Below are positions 1 through 7,924 of a stretch of DNA of 64,000 nt, piece after piece. The position numbers and the translations under genes are program-made. The stretch lies in assembly GCA_026414975.1 (NCBI GenBank), contig JAOAHZ010000001.1, positions 1 through 64,000 on the forward strand, written 5' to 3'. Origin of the DNA: Bacteroidia bacterium (GTDB lineage: Bacteria > Bacteroidota > Bacteroidia > SpSt-205). Position 1 is the first letter of the stretch, and every line of letters begins with the position of its first letter. The notes beneath the pieces were generated by a model that worked only from the letters and a program-made list of their open reading frames with translations, was not told the DNA's origin and made no database searches.

Positions 1-72
1 GCCTTGTTTGGCAGAGCTCTGTGTGAATATTCAAAAAAAGCTTTTAAATCCTACATAGAAAAATCTTATAAG

Positions 73-1176
73 TCAGGCTTGTGCCGGCTGATATTCTCGG
101 AAGCGATAGAGCTGATCTCGCAACTGCGGTTCAAAGCCCGCTTCTCGTATCACCCTCTGAATCTCCTCTGCCGTAAATCTATATCGGGCCCCTGCCGCCG
201 AGACCACATTCTCCTCAATCATGATAGAGCCCATATCGTTAGCCCCTGCATGTAGGCATACCTGAGCAACTTCTGGTCCCACGGTGAGCCATGAGACCTG
301 AATATTTGGAATATTAGGAAGCATAAGGCGAGAAATAGCCAGCATGCGTACATAGTCGTGAGCGGTCACCTGATTACGAACTCCCCTGATCTTTTTTAGC
401 TTCGTCCCTTCATCCTGGAAAGGCCACAGAATAAAAGCTGTGAAGCCAAGGCTATCCTCGGGCTTTTCAGCTTGGAGCTCTCGGATTTTGACAAGGTGAA
501 TCATTCGCTCTTCTATCGTCTCCACGTGCCCAAACATCATAGTCGCACTGGTGGGAATGCGCAGGCGATGCGCTGTACGCATCACCTCCAGCCACTCGTC
601 AGCGGTACATTTCCCTGTGGATATAAGCCGCCGGACCCTATCTACTAAGATTTCTGCGCCTGCACCCGGAAGCGAATCCATCCCAGCTCTACGCAATCTA
701 ATAAGGGCCTCTTCATAACTCAGCCCGCCCATTTGACAGATATGGACTATTTCTGAGGGGCTCAGCGCATGGAGGCGGAGATTGGGATACCAGCTTTTGA
801 GCTTTCGGAAAAGGTCTTCATAAAACTCTATACCCAAATCTGGATGATGTCCACCCTAAAGGAGAAGCTGATCGCCGCCGAGGCTTAGGGTCTCTTCTGT
901 CTTTCGCTTGTAAGTCTCGTCATCTGTTATATATCCTTCCTGATGCCCAGACGGACGAAAAAAGTTGCAGAACTTACAGTTAGCCACACAGATATTAGTG
1001 GTATTGACGTTACGATCTATTTGCCAGGTGACGATATAGGGGGTGTCGGCTTTGATTTTGAGACGCAGAGCGTGGGCATATGCCATGAGTAAGGGAAGTG
1101 GCGCTTGGTGATACAGCTCTACCCCTTCTTCTACGGAGAGCCATTCGCCCGATAAAGCTTTCTCTAAGGCCCTCAT
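73..1176 (-). pseudogene. mqnC: Cyclic dehypoxanthinyl futalosine synthase with in-frame amber codon
   Basis: Radical SAM enzyme of the futalosine route to menaquinone; the family cyclises dehypoxanthine futalosine. The first 106 residues hold the CVANCKFC cluster motif (C63, C67, C70) after the conserved VTWQIDRN stretch. The next ORF continues with HHPDLGIEFYEDLFRKL and SLPGAGAEIL. Both ORFs are in one frame, separated only by TAG at 856-858, where the family has CAG (Gln) in LLLQGG. Without the stop the product is 367 residues, normal length. The start is ATG at 1174-1176; the ORF track's second start (TTG, 837) is an artefact of the split. It stands alone, with no other mqn gene in the window. 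It is either a nonsense mutant or a single-base C-to-T sequence error; TAG is an ordinary stop elsewhere here. Function assignment is firm; whether it is functional is open. Confidence 0.88.
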
Positions 1177-1204
1177 CGCTTAGCTGAGTATGATATGGAC
1201 AAAA

Positions 1205-1212
1205 CAAAGGTA
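1205..1212 (-). promoter_or_regulatory. -7 promoter box TACCTTTG for mqnC
   Basis: Exact match to the Bacteroidota -7 consensus TAnnTTTG on the minus strand, 28 bases before the mqnC ATG. No other gene lies immediately downstream. Confidence 0.55.
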
Positions 1213-1327
1213 GTTGAGCGTTAGCTATTCATGGCAAAGTGAAAAAGAAGGGGTCAGAGGGTATTAGGCTCTTGTTGACTTTTAGAGGGGATTGAAAAAA
1301 AGTTGATGAGGTTGGTATATTATGCTG

Positions 1328-1364
1328 GGGGGGGCGCCAGCGCCTTCGGCGCTGGCGCCCCCCC
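1328..1364. repeat. GC-rich perfect hairpin, copy 1
   Basis: A 17-bp perfect stem with a TTC loop: a G-run, then CGCCAGCGCC, TTC, GGCGCTGGCG and a C-run. The core of 33 bases is identical to the element at 25847-25879. It lies downstream of the skp operon and upstream of mqnC. No T-run follows on either strand, so a classical intrinsic terminator is not supported. It may be a REP-like intergenic palindrome or a terminator that relies on the stem alone. Confidence 0.85.
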
Positions 1365-1516
1365 ACCTTATCAACATTCCGCTACACCACAGCCTTCCCT
1401 TACACCCCAATCTCTGGCAGCTACAAAAGCCAAACGGCCCCCCTCAAACTGCACGCCAGGGGCTATGCGTTTGAGTGCTATCTCACTTAGGCTAAAGATG
1501 TGGAAAGACAGAAGAG

Positions 1517-2110
1517 CTATTTTTTGGGTGTAACAAGGTTCGTATCGGGGCGCTGAATCTTTGTCGTATCCACGCCCAGCTTCTTGAGCAGTTTCTCGGT
1601 AACATCGTGCTCTTTCGGTCCATGAAGAATAAAAGCCACACCCGTAGAGTTTGAGTTATTTAGGATGTAGTCATAGCCCTCTGCAGCTGCCAACTCATCT
1701 ATGGCTTTCTGGAGCTTTTGTATGATCGGTTGAAGCAGCTCAGCTTTCTTCTTGAGATAATTCTGCTCTGACTCCTCCTGGAAGCGCTTGATTTCTTCAT
1801 CTAAACGCATAAGCTCTTTACGGCGCTCCTCCTCTTGAGCGGCGGTGAGCTTGCCTTGCTGCTTGAGCTCGGTATACTCTTCCAGCTTCGTTTGGAGGTA
1901 GCTTTGTTTGATATTGAGCTGCTCAACTATCTTGCGTTCATAGGTGCGAAGCTGCTGCTCCACTTGTTGAGCTTCAGGGAGATAGCTAAGGACAAGCTCT
2001 AAGTTGGTGTAGCCAATGCGAAGGGCTTTTTGAGAAGACTGAGCTGGAGACACCTGGGGCTGGCCACAGGAGAGGAGGATAATGAGTCCAAGGGCACGCA
2101 CTTTTTGCAT
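1517..2110 (-). CDS. OmpH/Skp-family periplasmic chaperone (second copy)
   Basis: Skp-like chaperone that shields unfolded outer-membrane proteins in the periplasm on their way to BamA. The 197-residue protein has a hydrophobic leader, MQKVRALGLIILLSC, which could be either a lipobox (LLSC, Cys15) or a plain signal peptide cut near PAQ. The IGYTNLELVLSYLPEAQQ start of the mature OmpH fold follows, then a long charged coiled coil (about residues 50-125) and a C-terminal strand region ending DYILNNSNSTGVAFI. I chose the ATG at 2108-2110 over the ORF-track start at 2128, because a TACCTTTG box sits exactly four bases before it and the leader then begins correctly. It is the last gene of the uppS-bamA-skp cluster and a paralogue of the preceding gene. 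Confidence 0.88.
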   Translation of the reverse strand: MQKVRALGLIILLSCGQPQVSPAQSSQKALRIGYTNLELVLSYLPEAQQVEQQLRTYERKIVEQLNIKQSYLQTKLEEYTELKQQGKLTAAQEEERRKELMRLDEEIKRFQEESEQNYLKKKAELLQPIIQKLQKAIDELAAAEGYDYILNNSNSTGVAFILHGPKEHDVTEKLLKKLGVDTTKIQRPDTNLVTPKK

Positions 2111-2114
2111 CGGC

Positions 2115-2122
2115 CAAAGGTA
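2115..2122 (-). promoter_or_regulatory. -7 box TACCTTTG, four bases before skp-like start
   Basis: Exact TAnnTTTG followed by gccg and then ATG. It implies an internal promoter giving a leaderless mRNA for the last gene of the operon. It overlaps the ORF-track's upstream start, which argues against that start. Confidence 0.55.
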
Positions 2123-2130
2123 GAGCATTC

Positions 2131-2640
2131 TCAGCGAATGCCAAGCTTAGCAGCCACGGCATCCGTGAGGTCGTACGCCCCTTCTCCATATAAGACTACA
2201 CCTCCAGCGCTGCGATCTAAGACGATGGCGAACTTCTTCTCTTGAGCGGCGCTTTGAATGGCCTGCTGAAGCCGGTCTAAAATGGGCTTCATTTTCTCTT
2301 CTCGCTGCTTGAAGAGGTCTCCATTTGGTCCGAACCGCCTACGCTGAAGCTCGCGGGCCTTTCGCTCTTCTGCTTCTATCTCCTCCTGTTTGCGGCGCTT
2401 CATCTCAGGGGACATAAGGGGCTCTTGTTCTCGATACTGCTGGAAGAGCCGTTCCACATTAGCATACAAGTCATCTATCTCCTTTTGCCACTGCTGTGTG
2501 AGCCGCTCTATCTCTTGTTCAGCGGCTTTGTATTCCGGCATGCGTTCTAAGAGACCCTGGCTGTCCACGAAGCCGACCTTTTGAGCTCTGAGGCTGCTCA
2601 GAAGGAGAAGTCCGAATGCAACGATATGCAGGGTTTTCAT
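2131..2640 (-). CDS. OmpH/Skp-family periplasmic chaperone (first copy)
   Basis: A 169-residue Skp-like chaperone for nascent outer-membrane proteins. It has a clean signal peptide, MKTLHIVAFGLLLLSSLRAQ, followed by KVGFVDSQGLLERMPEY, the typical OmpH beginning. A strongly charged coiled coil (about residues 45-115) forms the tentacles, and a C-terminal strand region contains FAIVLDRSAGGVVLYGE. Its start overlaps the bamA stop as ATGA, so the two are probably translationally coupled. Tandem skp copies directly after bamA are usual in Bacteroidota. Confidence 0.92.
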   Translation of the reverse strand: MKTLHIVAFGLLLLSSLRAQKVGFVDSQGLLERMPEYKAAEQEIERLTQQWQKEIDDLYANVERLFQQYREQEPLMSPEMKRRKQEEIEAEERKARELQRRRFGPNGDLFKQREEKMKPILDRLQQAIQSAAQEKKFAIVLDRSAGGVVLYGEGAYDLTDAVAAKLGIR

Positions 2641-5099
2641 AGCTGCTGACCTATCATGAAGTGGAAGCGACTCCCGCCTAAAGGTAGCCCATTAGGGTCT
2701 CGGGCATCGTCAAATCCGTATCCATAATCTACCCCCAATAAGCCAAACATAGGCAAAAAGATGCGTACCCCTGCGCCAAACGATCTCCTGAGCTGAAGGG
2801 GATTGAACGCTTTGAGAGAACCCCAGGCATTACCACCTTCCGTAAAGGCATGTACCCAGAGCGTAGCTGTAGGGTTGAGGGAGATAGGCTGACGCAGCTC
2901 TACGGTGAACTTACTGAAAGCTAAAGCACCGTTCGCTGGACCGATAAATGGCGAAGCATATCCCCGTAGGGCTATGATCTCTCTGCCGTCTATATTGAAT
3001 CCCTGTATCCCATCGCCTCCAAGGAAAAATCGTTCAAAGGGCGAAAAGGGGAGATTAGGGTTATACCTACCCAGCAAGCCCAAGCGAAACCGAGGCGCCA
3101 ACACCATATTACCTAACACTCGGAGGAAAAACTGGGCATCCATGCGCCACTTATGGAACTCTAAAAGGCGTAGCGCATCGCGGTTTGGGTTGTAATCCCT
3201 ACCCAAAAGATACGACCAAGGGGGTGTCGCTTCCACAGAGAGAATGACCGATGAGCCTGAGCGGGGATAAATCGGTGCATCTATGCTCGTGCGTTCTATG
3301 GCTTGACGCAGAGCGAAGATATTGACAAATGCCGTCCCTCGGTCGCCTAAGAGCGTAAAAGCGTTTTTAGCTGTGTAGTAGCGGTAAGAAAGAGTAGTGT
3401 AGCTGCGAAAGAAGTCATCGGGAAATTGCAGACGCCGGCCTAAATCCGCTGATACACCGAGTATAGAGAGGTAATAATCCGAGAAAAGGGCCCGCTGGAC
3501 AGAATAGTAAGCGGAAACGCCAAAGGAGTTAGGCTTTTTCCCACCGAACCATGGATCTAAGAAGTTGATAGCGTAATTTTGGAAACCGCGTCCATTGAGC
3601 TGGATCTGTAGCCCGAGCTGCTGCCCATCCCCTGTAGGAAGGGGTTTCCATGCCCGCTTATTCAGGATGCGGCTAAAAGAGAAGTTATTGAATCGCAGCC
3701 CGGCGGTTAAGATAAGACCACCCCCAATAGGATTGCCGTAAGCGTCGCGGATGCGCCCTCCCCAGCCGCCTTGAAGGAAAACTTGATCAGAAGGGCGTTC
3801 TTCCATGGCGTACTTGAGGTCCACCACCCCTTCACTTGGCTCAGGCAAAGGGATGATCTGCGTCTTCTCCTGGTCAAAATACCCTAAGGCTAATAGCTCT
3901 CGCTGCGAGCGGATCAGCGCGCTCCGGCTAAACTTATCCCCTGGCAGCGTACGAATCTCGCGTAAGATAACCCGATCGCGCGTCCGGTCGTTCCCTTCCA
4001 CTAAAATACGGCGGTTGGTAGCCTGAGGCCCTTCAAAAAGACGAATCGTAATATCTACCGAATCATCTCCAACTATCTTCTCTACCGGCTCAGCTCGGAA
4101 AAAAAGATAGCCATCGTCCAAGTACAGCGAAGCGACATCGTTCCCATTTGGGTCCATCTGAAGACGACGCTCCAACAGAGAGGGGCTATACACTTCTCCC
4201 CGTTTAATCCCTAAAATACGACTAAGGGTTGCTGAGTCATGTACCGAGTTACCTTCCCAGCGGATCTCTCGGAAGTAGTATCGCCGACCTTCATACAGCT
4301 CCATTTGAACTCGCAGGCGTTTAGGGGCTGTGAGAAACACTGTATCCCTTAGAATACGGGCATCTCGGTAGCCTCGATTCCGAAGGGCAGCGACGAGACG
4401 CTCTTGGTCCTGCTCAAACTCATTGCGCTGGAATTTGGACCGCTTCCAGAATCGATAGAACCGACGCTCTTTAGTCTCTTTGAGCTTTCTCTTTGCCCAA
4501 GCTGGGGTATTAGCCTGAAGCCCAACTACATCTATGCGGTCTATCTTGACCCGAGGGCCTCGTTTGACCACGAACAGGACCTTCACGGTATTTAGTCCGG
4601 TGTCTGGGTCTATCTGGGTGATAACTTGGGCATTGTAATATCCTTTGGCTTGAAGGTAGTTTCGGATGACACGCTGGGCGTTGAGACGCTGTGCCTCAGT
4701 AAAAATAGTGCCACGCACTAAACCGATTTTCTCGGAGAGCTCCTTAGACTGGGATTTATTCACGCCTCGGAAGGTATAGCGGCTCAGTCTGGGGCGTTCC
4801 TCCACCTGAATAACAAGCCAAACTTTGGTATCAGTGAGGCTATCTGCGAGGATTTGGACATCGCCAAAGATGCCTTGGCGCCATAACTTCTGGACCGCCA
4901 ACGCAAGATCATCGCCCGGGATGCGTATCTTCTGGCTCAGATAGAGTCCGCTGGCTATGAGCACCGCCTGGGGGTCTAAATACTGGGTACCTTGAACCCG
5001 CAGTCCCGCTATCTCCACGCTACGCGGGCTATCCTGAGACCACAAAACACCTATGATAGCACTCGCCCAAAGCGCCGCTCGCGCTGCTGAAACTCCCAT
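2637..5099 (-). CDS. bamA: Outer-membrane assembly factor BamA
   Basis: Central Omp85 insertase of the beta-barrel assembly machine. The 820 residues comprise a signal peptide ending LWSQ, a run of POTRA domains (about residues 30-430, e.g. LSRYTFRGVNKSQSKEL and RRILVEGNDRTRDRVILREI), and a C-terminal 16-strand barrel. The barrel carries the surface-antigen motif RFRLGLLGRYNPNLPFSPFERFFLGG and ends in GSRFHFMIGQQL. Its start lies 49 bases inside uppS in another frame; no later Met gives a signal peptide, so the overlap appears real. The downstream skp genes encode its chaperones. Confidence 0.95.
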   Translation of the reverse strand: MGVSAARAALWASAIIGVLWSQDSPRSVEIAGLRVQGTQYLDPQAVLIASGLYLSQKIRIPGDDLALAVQKLWRQGIFGDVQILADSLTDTKVWLVIQVEERPRLSRYTFRGVNKSQSKELSEKIGLVRGTIFTEAQRLNAQRVIRNYLQAKGYYNAQVITQIDPDTGLNTVKVLFVVKRGPRVKIDRIDVVGLQANTPAWAKRKLKETKERRFYRFWKRSKFQRNEFEQDQERLVAALRNRGYRDARILRDTVFLTAPKRLRVQMELYEGRRYYFREIRWEGNSVHDSATLSRILGIKRGEVYSPSLLERRLQMDPNGNDVASLYLDDGYLFFRAEPVEKIVGDDSVDITIRLFEGPQATNRRILVEGNDRTRDRVILREIRTLPGDKFSRSALIRSQRELLALGYFDQEKTQIIPLPEPSEGVVDLKYAMEERPSDQVFLQGGWGGRIRDAYGNPIGGGLILTAGLRFNNFSFSRILNKRAWKPLPTGDGQQLGLQIQLNGRGFQNYAINFLDPWFGGKKPNSFGVSAYYSVQRALFSDYYLSILGVSADLGRRLQFPDDFFRSYTTLSYRYYTAKNAFTLLGDRGTAFVNIFALRQAIERTSIDAPIYPRSGSSVILSVEATPPWSYLLGRDYNPNRDALRLLEFHKWRMDAQFFLRVLGNMVLAPRFRLGLLGRYNPNLPFSPFERFFLGGDGIQGFNIDGREIIALRGYASPFIGPANGALAFSKFTVELRQPISLNPTATLWVHAFTEGGNAWGSLKAFNPLQLRRSFGAGVRIFLPMFGLLGVDYGYGFDDARDPNGLPLGGSRFHFMIGQQL

Positions 5100-5785
5100 A
5101 CTGCTTGATAAAAATGCTCCCGCCGAAAGTCAGGCCAAAGGACAGGCAAAAATACAAACTCCGTGTAAGCACATTCCCATAAGAGGAAGTTACTAATCCG
5201 CTGCTCCCCACTCGTGCGAATCAAAAGCTCTGGGTCTGGCAGGTCTTTCGTCCACAGGAAGGAACGAAAAGTACCTTCATCTACATCTTTAGGGGAAAGC
5301 ATACCCGCTACAGCGGCCCGAACTATGGCCTTCGTAGCCTGAAGAATATCTTGCCGGGCCCCATAACTTAGAGCCAGCGTAAGAGTCATGCGCGAGCCTG
5401 TGGCTGTGCGTCTCAGAGCCCCTTCTAAGCGGCGGCGCACCCCTTCAGGAAGAGCTTCTAAGTCTCCGATCACCTTGAGCTGAATACCCTGCTCAATAAG
5501 TCGTGCCTCCTCCTGCTCCAAAACAAACGAGAGAAGCTGCATCAATCCAGAAACCTCCTCGGGGGGGCGGTGCCAGTTTTCAGTAGAAAAAGCGTACAAG
5601 GTCAGAAAAGGGATGCCCAGTTCAGCCGCTGCCTCTACGGCAGAGCGGACAGCGGTTATAGCCGCTTTATGTCCTTCTATGCGAGAACGGCCTTGGCGCT
5701 GAGCCCAACGGCCATTCCCATCCATAATGATCGCCACATGGCGCGGCAGCGCCGACAGATTGATCTGCGAGAGGATAGATTCCAT
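5051..5785 (-). CDS. uppS: Isoprenyl transferase (undecaprenyl diphosphate synthase)
   Basis: cis-prenyltransferase that makes the C55 lipid carrier for peptidoglycan and polysaccharide from isopentenyl and farnesyl diphosphates. The 244-residue protein has the catalytic MDGNGRWAQRQG (Asp near residue 22), YAFSTENWHRP, LSYGARQDI and the RTSGEQRISNFLLWE signature with its C-terminal phosphate-binding arginines. Its ATG shares one base with the upstream stop (TGATG). It sits directly before bamA, the usual order in the phylum. Confidence 0.95.
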   Translation of the reverse strand: MESILSQINLSALPRHVAIIMDGNGRWAQRQGRSRIEGHKAAITAVRSAVEAAAELGIPFLTLYAFSTENWHRPPEEVSGLMQLLSFVLEQEEARLIEQGIQLKVIGDLEALPEGVRRRLEGALRRTATGSRMTLTLALSYGARQDILQATKAIVRAAVAGMLSPKDVDEGTFRSFLWTKDLPDPELLIRTSGEQRISNFLLWECAYTEFVFLPVLWPDFRREHFYQAVWEFQQRERRFGRVLS

Positions 5786-6642
5786 CAGCGGAACTTCGGG
5801 CAGCGATCACCCGGGTCTATGATGTAAGTAAGGCTAACCCCCGTATAGACGTACCAATCCTTCTGGTTGACGAAACCCCGAACATCATTAGCTTCATACC
5901 CGCTACTCCCCTGAGCCCGATAGCCGCTCCGATCAGAGAGCTCAGCCGCAATCGGCCCCATCTGGGCTAACATTAGGTCAGGCGGAGCATAGCGGTCGCT
6001 CACATCGTCTAAGTAGTCGGTAAAGGTCTTTCTGAGACCCAGCTCAAGCCACAAATCCCAGCGCTCGCCTACCCTCCATCGAGCCCCTATACCCATCGGA
6101 ATGGAAACTTGAGTGAGCGCATACGGCTTAGGATAGGTTCGGGTTGGATCATTCAAAAACTGACCCTCCGTCCCAAGAGGCTGAAGGCGGTACCATTTGC
6201 CATCAGAGGCTTTCGCCTTCGGATCAAAGTTGAAGATAGCCACCCCACCGAATATAAAGGGAGAGAAAGCAGGGCGATAACGGTACAGGCGGGGTGAGGC
6301 AAAAAATTCGTAAATAAACTGCAGGCTAAATTCCGTTATATGAGAGCGAAAATGCAGATTTCGCCATTTCCTGAACCGATCAACGCTAACAGAGTCCGCT
6401 GCCCCTATCCATCCTTGCGTGAAAGATAGCCGAGCTCGTAAATGGGGATGAAAGTTATAGAATAGGCCAAACCCAAATCCTGGTCGAGTAAACTTTAGCG
6501 TAAAGTCATCATCCAAGTCTCCTTTGTAGTTGGTGATCCCGACGGATGGACCGAGGGCTAAATAACTTTTGTAGCTGCCTCGCTGAGCCCATATGAAACT
6601 CACGAAGAGGCATAATCCACCAGTAAGCGCAAAGGAGCGCAT
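5785..6642 (-). CDS. DUF6089-type outer-membrane beta-barrel protein
   Basis: A 285-residue secreted protein of the family found before uppS-bamA in many Bacteroidota; its biochemical role is unknown. The signal peptide is MRSFALTGGLCLFVSFIWAQ. Alternating aromatic beta-strands follow (LALGPSVGITNYKGDL, ITEFSLQFIYEF, PFIFGGVAIFNFDP, LTYIIDPGDRCPKF), as in an eight-stranded barrel. The ORF track starts nine codons earlier at a TTG (6669) overlapping the previous stop; the ATG at 6642 gives the cleaner leader. Co-transcription with uppS and bamA suggests envelope assembly or integrity, which is inference only. Confidence 0.85.
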   Translation of the reverse strand: MRSFALTGGLCLFVSFIWAQRGSYKSYLALGPSVGITNYKGDLDDDFTLKFTRPGFGFGLFYNFHPHLRARLSFTQGWIGAADSVSVDRFRKWRNLHFRSHITEFSLQFIYEFFASPRLYRYRPAFSPFIFGGVAIFNFDPKAKASDGKWYRLQPLGTEGQFLNDPTRTYPKPYALTQVSIPMGIGARWRVGERWDLWLELGLRKTFTDYLDDVSDRYAPPDLMLAQMGPIAAELSDRSGYRAQGSSGYEANDVRGFVNQKDWYVYTGVSLTYIIDPGDRCPKFR

Positions 6643-6665
6643 AGCGCAAAGTAAATAACTTTCTC

Positions 6666-7253
6666 TCAAAACGGTGAGGGGAAGGCTCTAACCGACGAAG
6701 CACTAATCCAAAAAGTGTGCGGAGCGTATCTCCAACAGCGCACTATAGGAAAAGTCTGAGCTAATAGGCCATAGATACGATCGGATTGAGAACGGCGCAA
6801 TACATTCCACATAAGCAGTCCTTCAGGGGCTAATCGACTATGCAGAGCCTCTACGAAATCCTTTCGGATGAGAACCTCCGGCACCTCCTCTTCTACGAAG
6901 GCATCCACGAATAGGCCATCGTATATCTCTGTGAGAGTATGAATAGTCTGAGCGGCATCCCCCATTCGCAGTTCGTAAGTCTGAGGTAGATGGAAGTAAA
7001 TCTCTTGAAGCCGTACCATCTCAGGGTCGATTTCTAAGACGGTCATCCGCGGGGGTGAGATTTTACCTTCGGACAGGATTTGGATAAGACTTGCACCCAT
7101 TCCAATAAGCAGTACATTCTGCCAAGGTCGCTCCTCCAAGCCACAGGCTGAGAAAGCCTCCCTCCAAGCCCGAGCCAAGTTGCCCCCGACATAATGCACC
7201 TTCTCTCCTGCAATAATGGTCTCCTTACGATGACGAACTACGCGATACTTCAT
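6666..7253 (-). CDS. Spermidine-synthase-like / class I methyltransferase-fold protein
   Basis: A 195-residue protein with a Rossmann-type AdoMet/dcAdoMet-binding fold. The glycine loop is NVLLIGMGASLIQIL, the acidic residue ending strand 2 is in MTVLEIDPEMVRL, and RMGDAAQTI and YDGLFVDAF correspond to later motifs of the spermidine-synthase family. It is shorter than true spermidine synthases (about 280 residues) and lacks their N-terminal strand domain, so polyamine synthesis is unlikely to be safe to assume. Its start overlaps the sigma-factor stop by four bases (ATGA). Substrate unknown. Confidence 0.7.
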   Translation of the reverse strand: MKYRVVRHRKETIIAGEKVHYVGGNLARAWREAFSACGLEERPWQNVLLIGMGASLIQILSEGKISPPRMTVLEIDPEMVRLQEIYFHLPQTYELRMGDAAQTIHTLTEIYDGLFVDAFVEEEVPEVLIRKDFVEALHSRLAPEGLLMWNVLRRSQSDRIYGLLAQTFPIVRCWRYAPHTFWISASSVRAFPSPF

Positions 7254-7891
7254 CGGAGCTCAGTTTCCCAACCCTCCGCTTGGAGACGCTGACGCAGAAT
7301 AGTTATGGCCCGACTAAGCTGAGACTTGACGGTGCCGAGGGGCAGGCGCAGCTCCTTGGCAACCTCCTCTACAGAAAGTCCCTGCCAAAAGCGCAGCTCT
7401 AATGGACGCCGATAGTGATCCGGCAGCCGCTCCAAATGAGATAACAGTACTCGCTGTATATCCATAAGGTCCCGCTCTTGATAGATAGACTGCTCACCCA
7501 AAACCTCCGCAACGATGCGGAAGCTCTTCCACTCTTCCTCCTCCACCTGAAAGCTGTCTATGGTTCCCCTGGGGCGGCGACGCAGAACATCTGTGGCGTA
7601 GTTAATCAAGCAGCGATTGAGCCAGGTACGCAGGCTGCCTCGAGACATGTCATACTTCCGCAAGATGCGAGGCAGCAAATCCACCATGAAATCATGCGTA
7701 ATGTCTCGGGCCAGAGAATCTATACCCTCGTACATGAGACGAGCATTACGAAGGTTGAAGAGATAACTGCGACAAGTTTTGAAAAGGGCTTGATAGTACC
7801 GACTCACAAGCTCATTGTAAGCCTCTTCAGCCGCTTCCGAGGCACTCTGATAAATACTAACAAGCTGTTCATCACTTGTCGCTGATATCAT
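7250..7891 (-). CDS. ECF-like RNA polymerase sigma-70 family factor
   Basis: A 213-residue sigma factor with region 2 (about residues 25-110: YYQALFKTCRSYLF ... GSLRTWLNRCLINYATDVLRRR) and region 4 (about 150-208). Region 4 carries the helix-turn-helix RLPLGTVKSQLSRAITILRQR. No region 1.1 or 3 is seen. It is the first gene of a run that continues with a methyltransferase-like gene, DUF6089, uppS, bamA and two skp genes, all overlapping or nearly so. No anti-sigma gene is adjacent. I chose ATG 7891 because the earlier start at 7909 falls inside the promoter box. Autoregulation or envelope-stress control of the cluster is plausible but inferred. Confidence 0.88.
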   Translation of the reverse strand: MISATSDEQLVSIYQSASEAAEEAYNELVSRYYQALFKTCRSYLFNLRNARLMYEGIDSLARDITHDFMVDLLPRILRKYDMSRGSLRTWLNRCLINYATDVLRRRPRGTIDSFQVEEEEWKSFRIVAEVLGEQSIYQERDLMDIQRVLLSHLERLPDHYRRPLELRFWQGLSVEEVAKELRLPLGTVKSQLSRAITILRQRLQAEGWETELR

Positions 7892-7906
7892 GCAGAGGGA
7901 ACTAAG

Positions 7907-7914
7907 CAAATATA
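7907..7914 (-). promoter_or_regulatory. -7 box TATATTTG for the sigma-led operon
   Basis: Exact TAnnTTTG, 15 bases before the sigma-factor ATG and just beyond the stop of the upstream glycosyltransferase gene. It gives a leader of about ten bases and is the only clear box at the head of this seven-gene unit. Confidence 0.6.
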
Positions 7915-7924
7915 CGGCTTAGGC

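Larger units (their letters stand above)
1177..1516. other. Intergenic region between skp and mqnC
   Basis: The longest gene-free stretch in the window (340 bases). It holds the mqnC promoter box and the GC-rich hairpin at 1328-1364. It also has a weaker inverted repeat, CTCAAAC...GTTTGAG, around 1445-1476 with a 10-bp stem and one bulge. The ORF called on the plus strand (1303-1533) runs through the hairpin and does not look coding. On the minus strand a start-less reading frame around 1380-1510 gives a protein-like string (IALKRIAPGVQFEGG) that could be a gene remnant, but nothing confirms it. Confidence 0.6.

Noticed and set aside
73-1176. Reassignment of TAG to glutamine in this organism
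   Set aside because: TAG is used as a normal terminal stop in several genes of the window, and no other gene has an internal TAG.
1380-1510. Minus-strand protein-like string containing IALKRIAPGVQFEGG
   Set aside because: No start codon, about 40 residues, no clear family; at most a remnant, so not annotated as a gene.
1303-1533. 76-residue plus-strand ORF
   Set aside because: It runs through the GC-rich hairpin, has a low-complexity Ala/Pro composition and overlaps the skp 3' end; no domain or plausible start context.
7478-7885. 135-residue plus-strand ORF opposite the sigma factor, and other long antisense ORFs such as 11758-12228 and 23735-24223
   Set aside because: They are shadows of well-supported genes on the other strand, with no domain, leader or start context.
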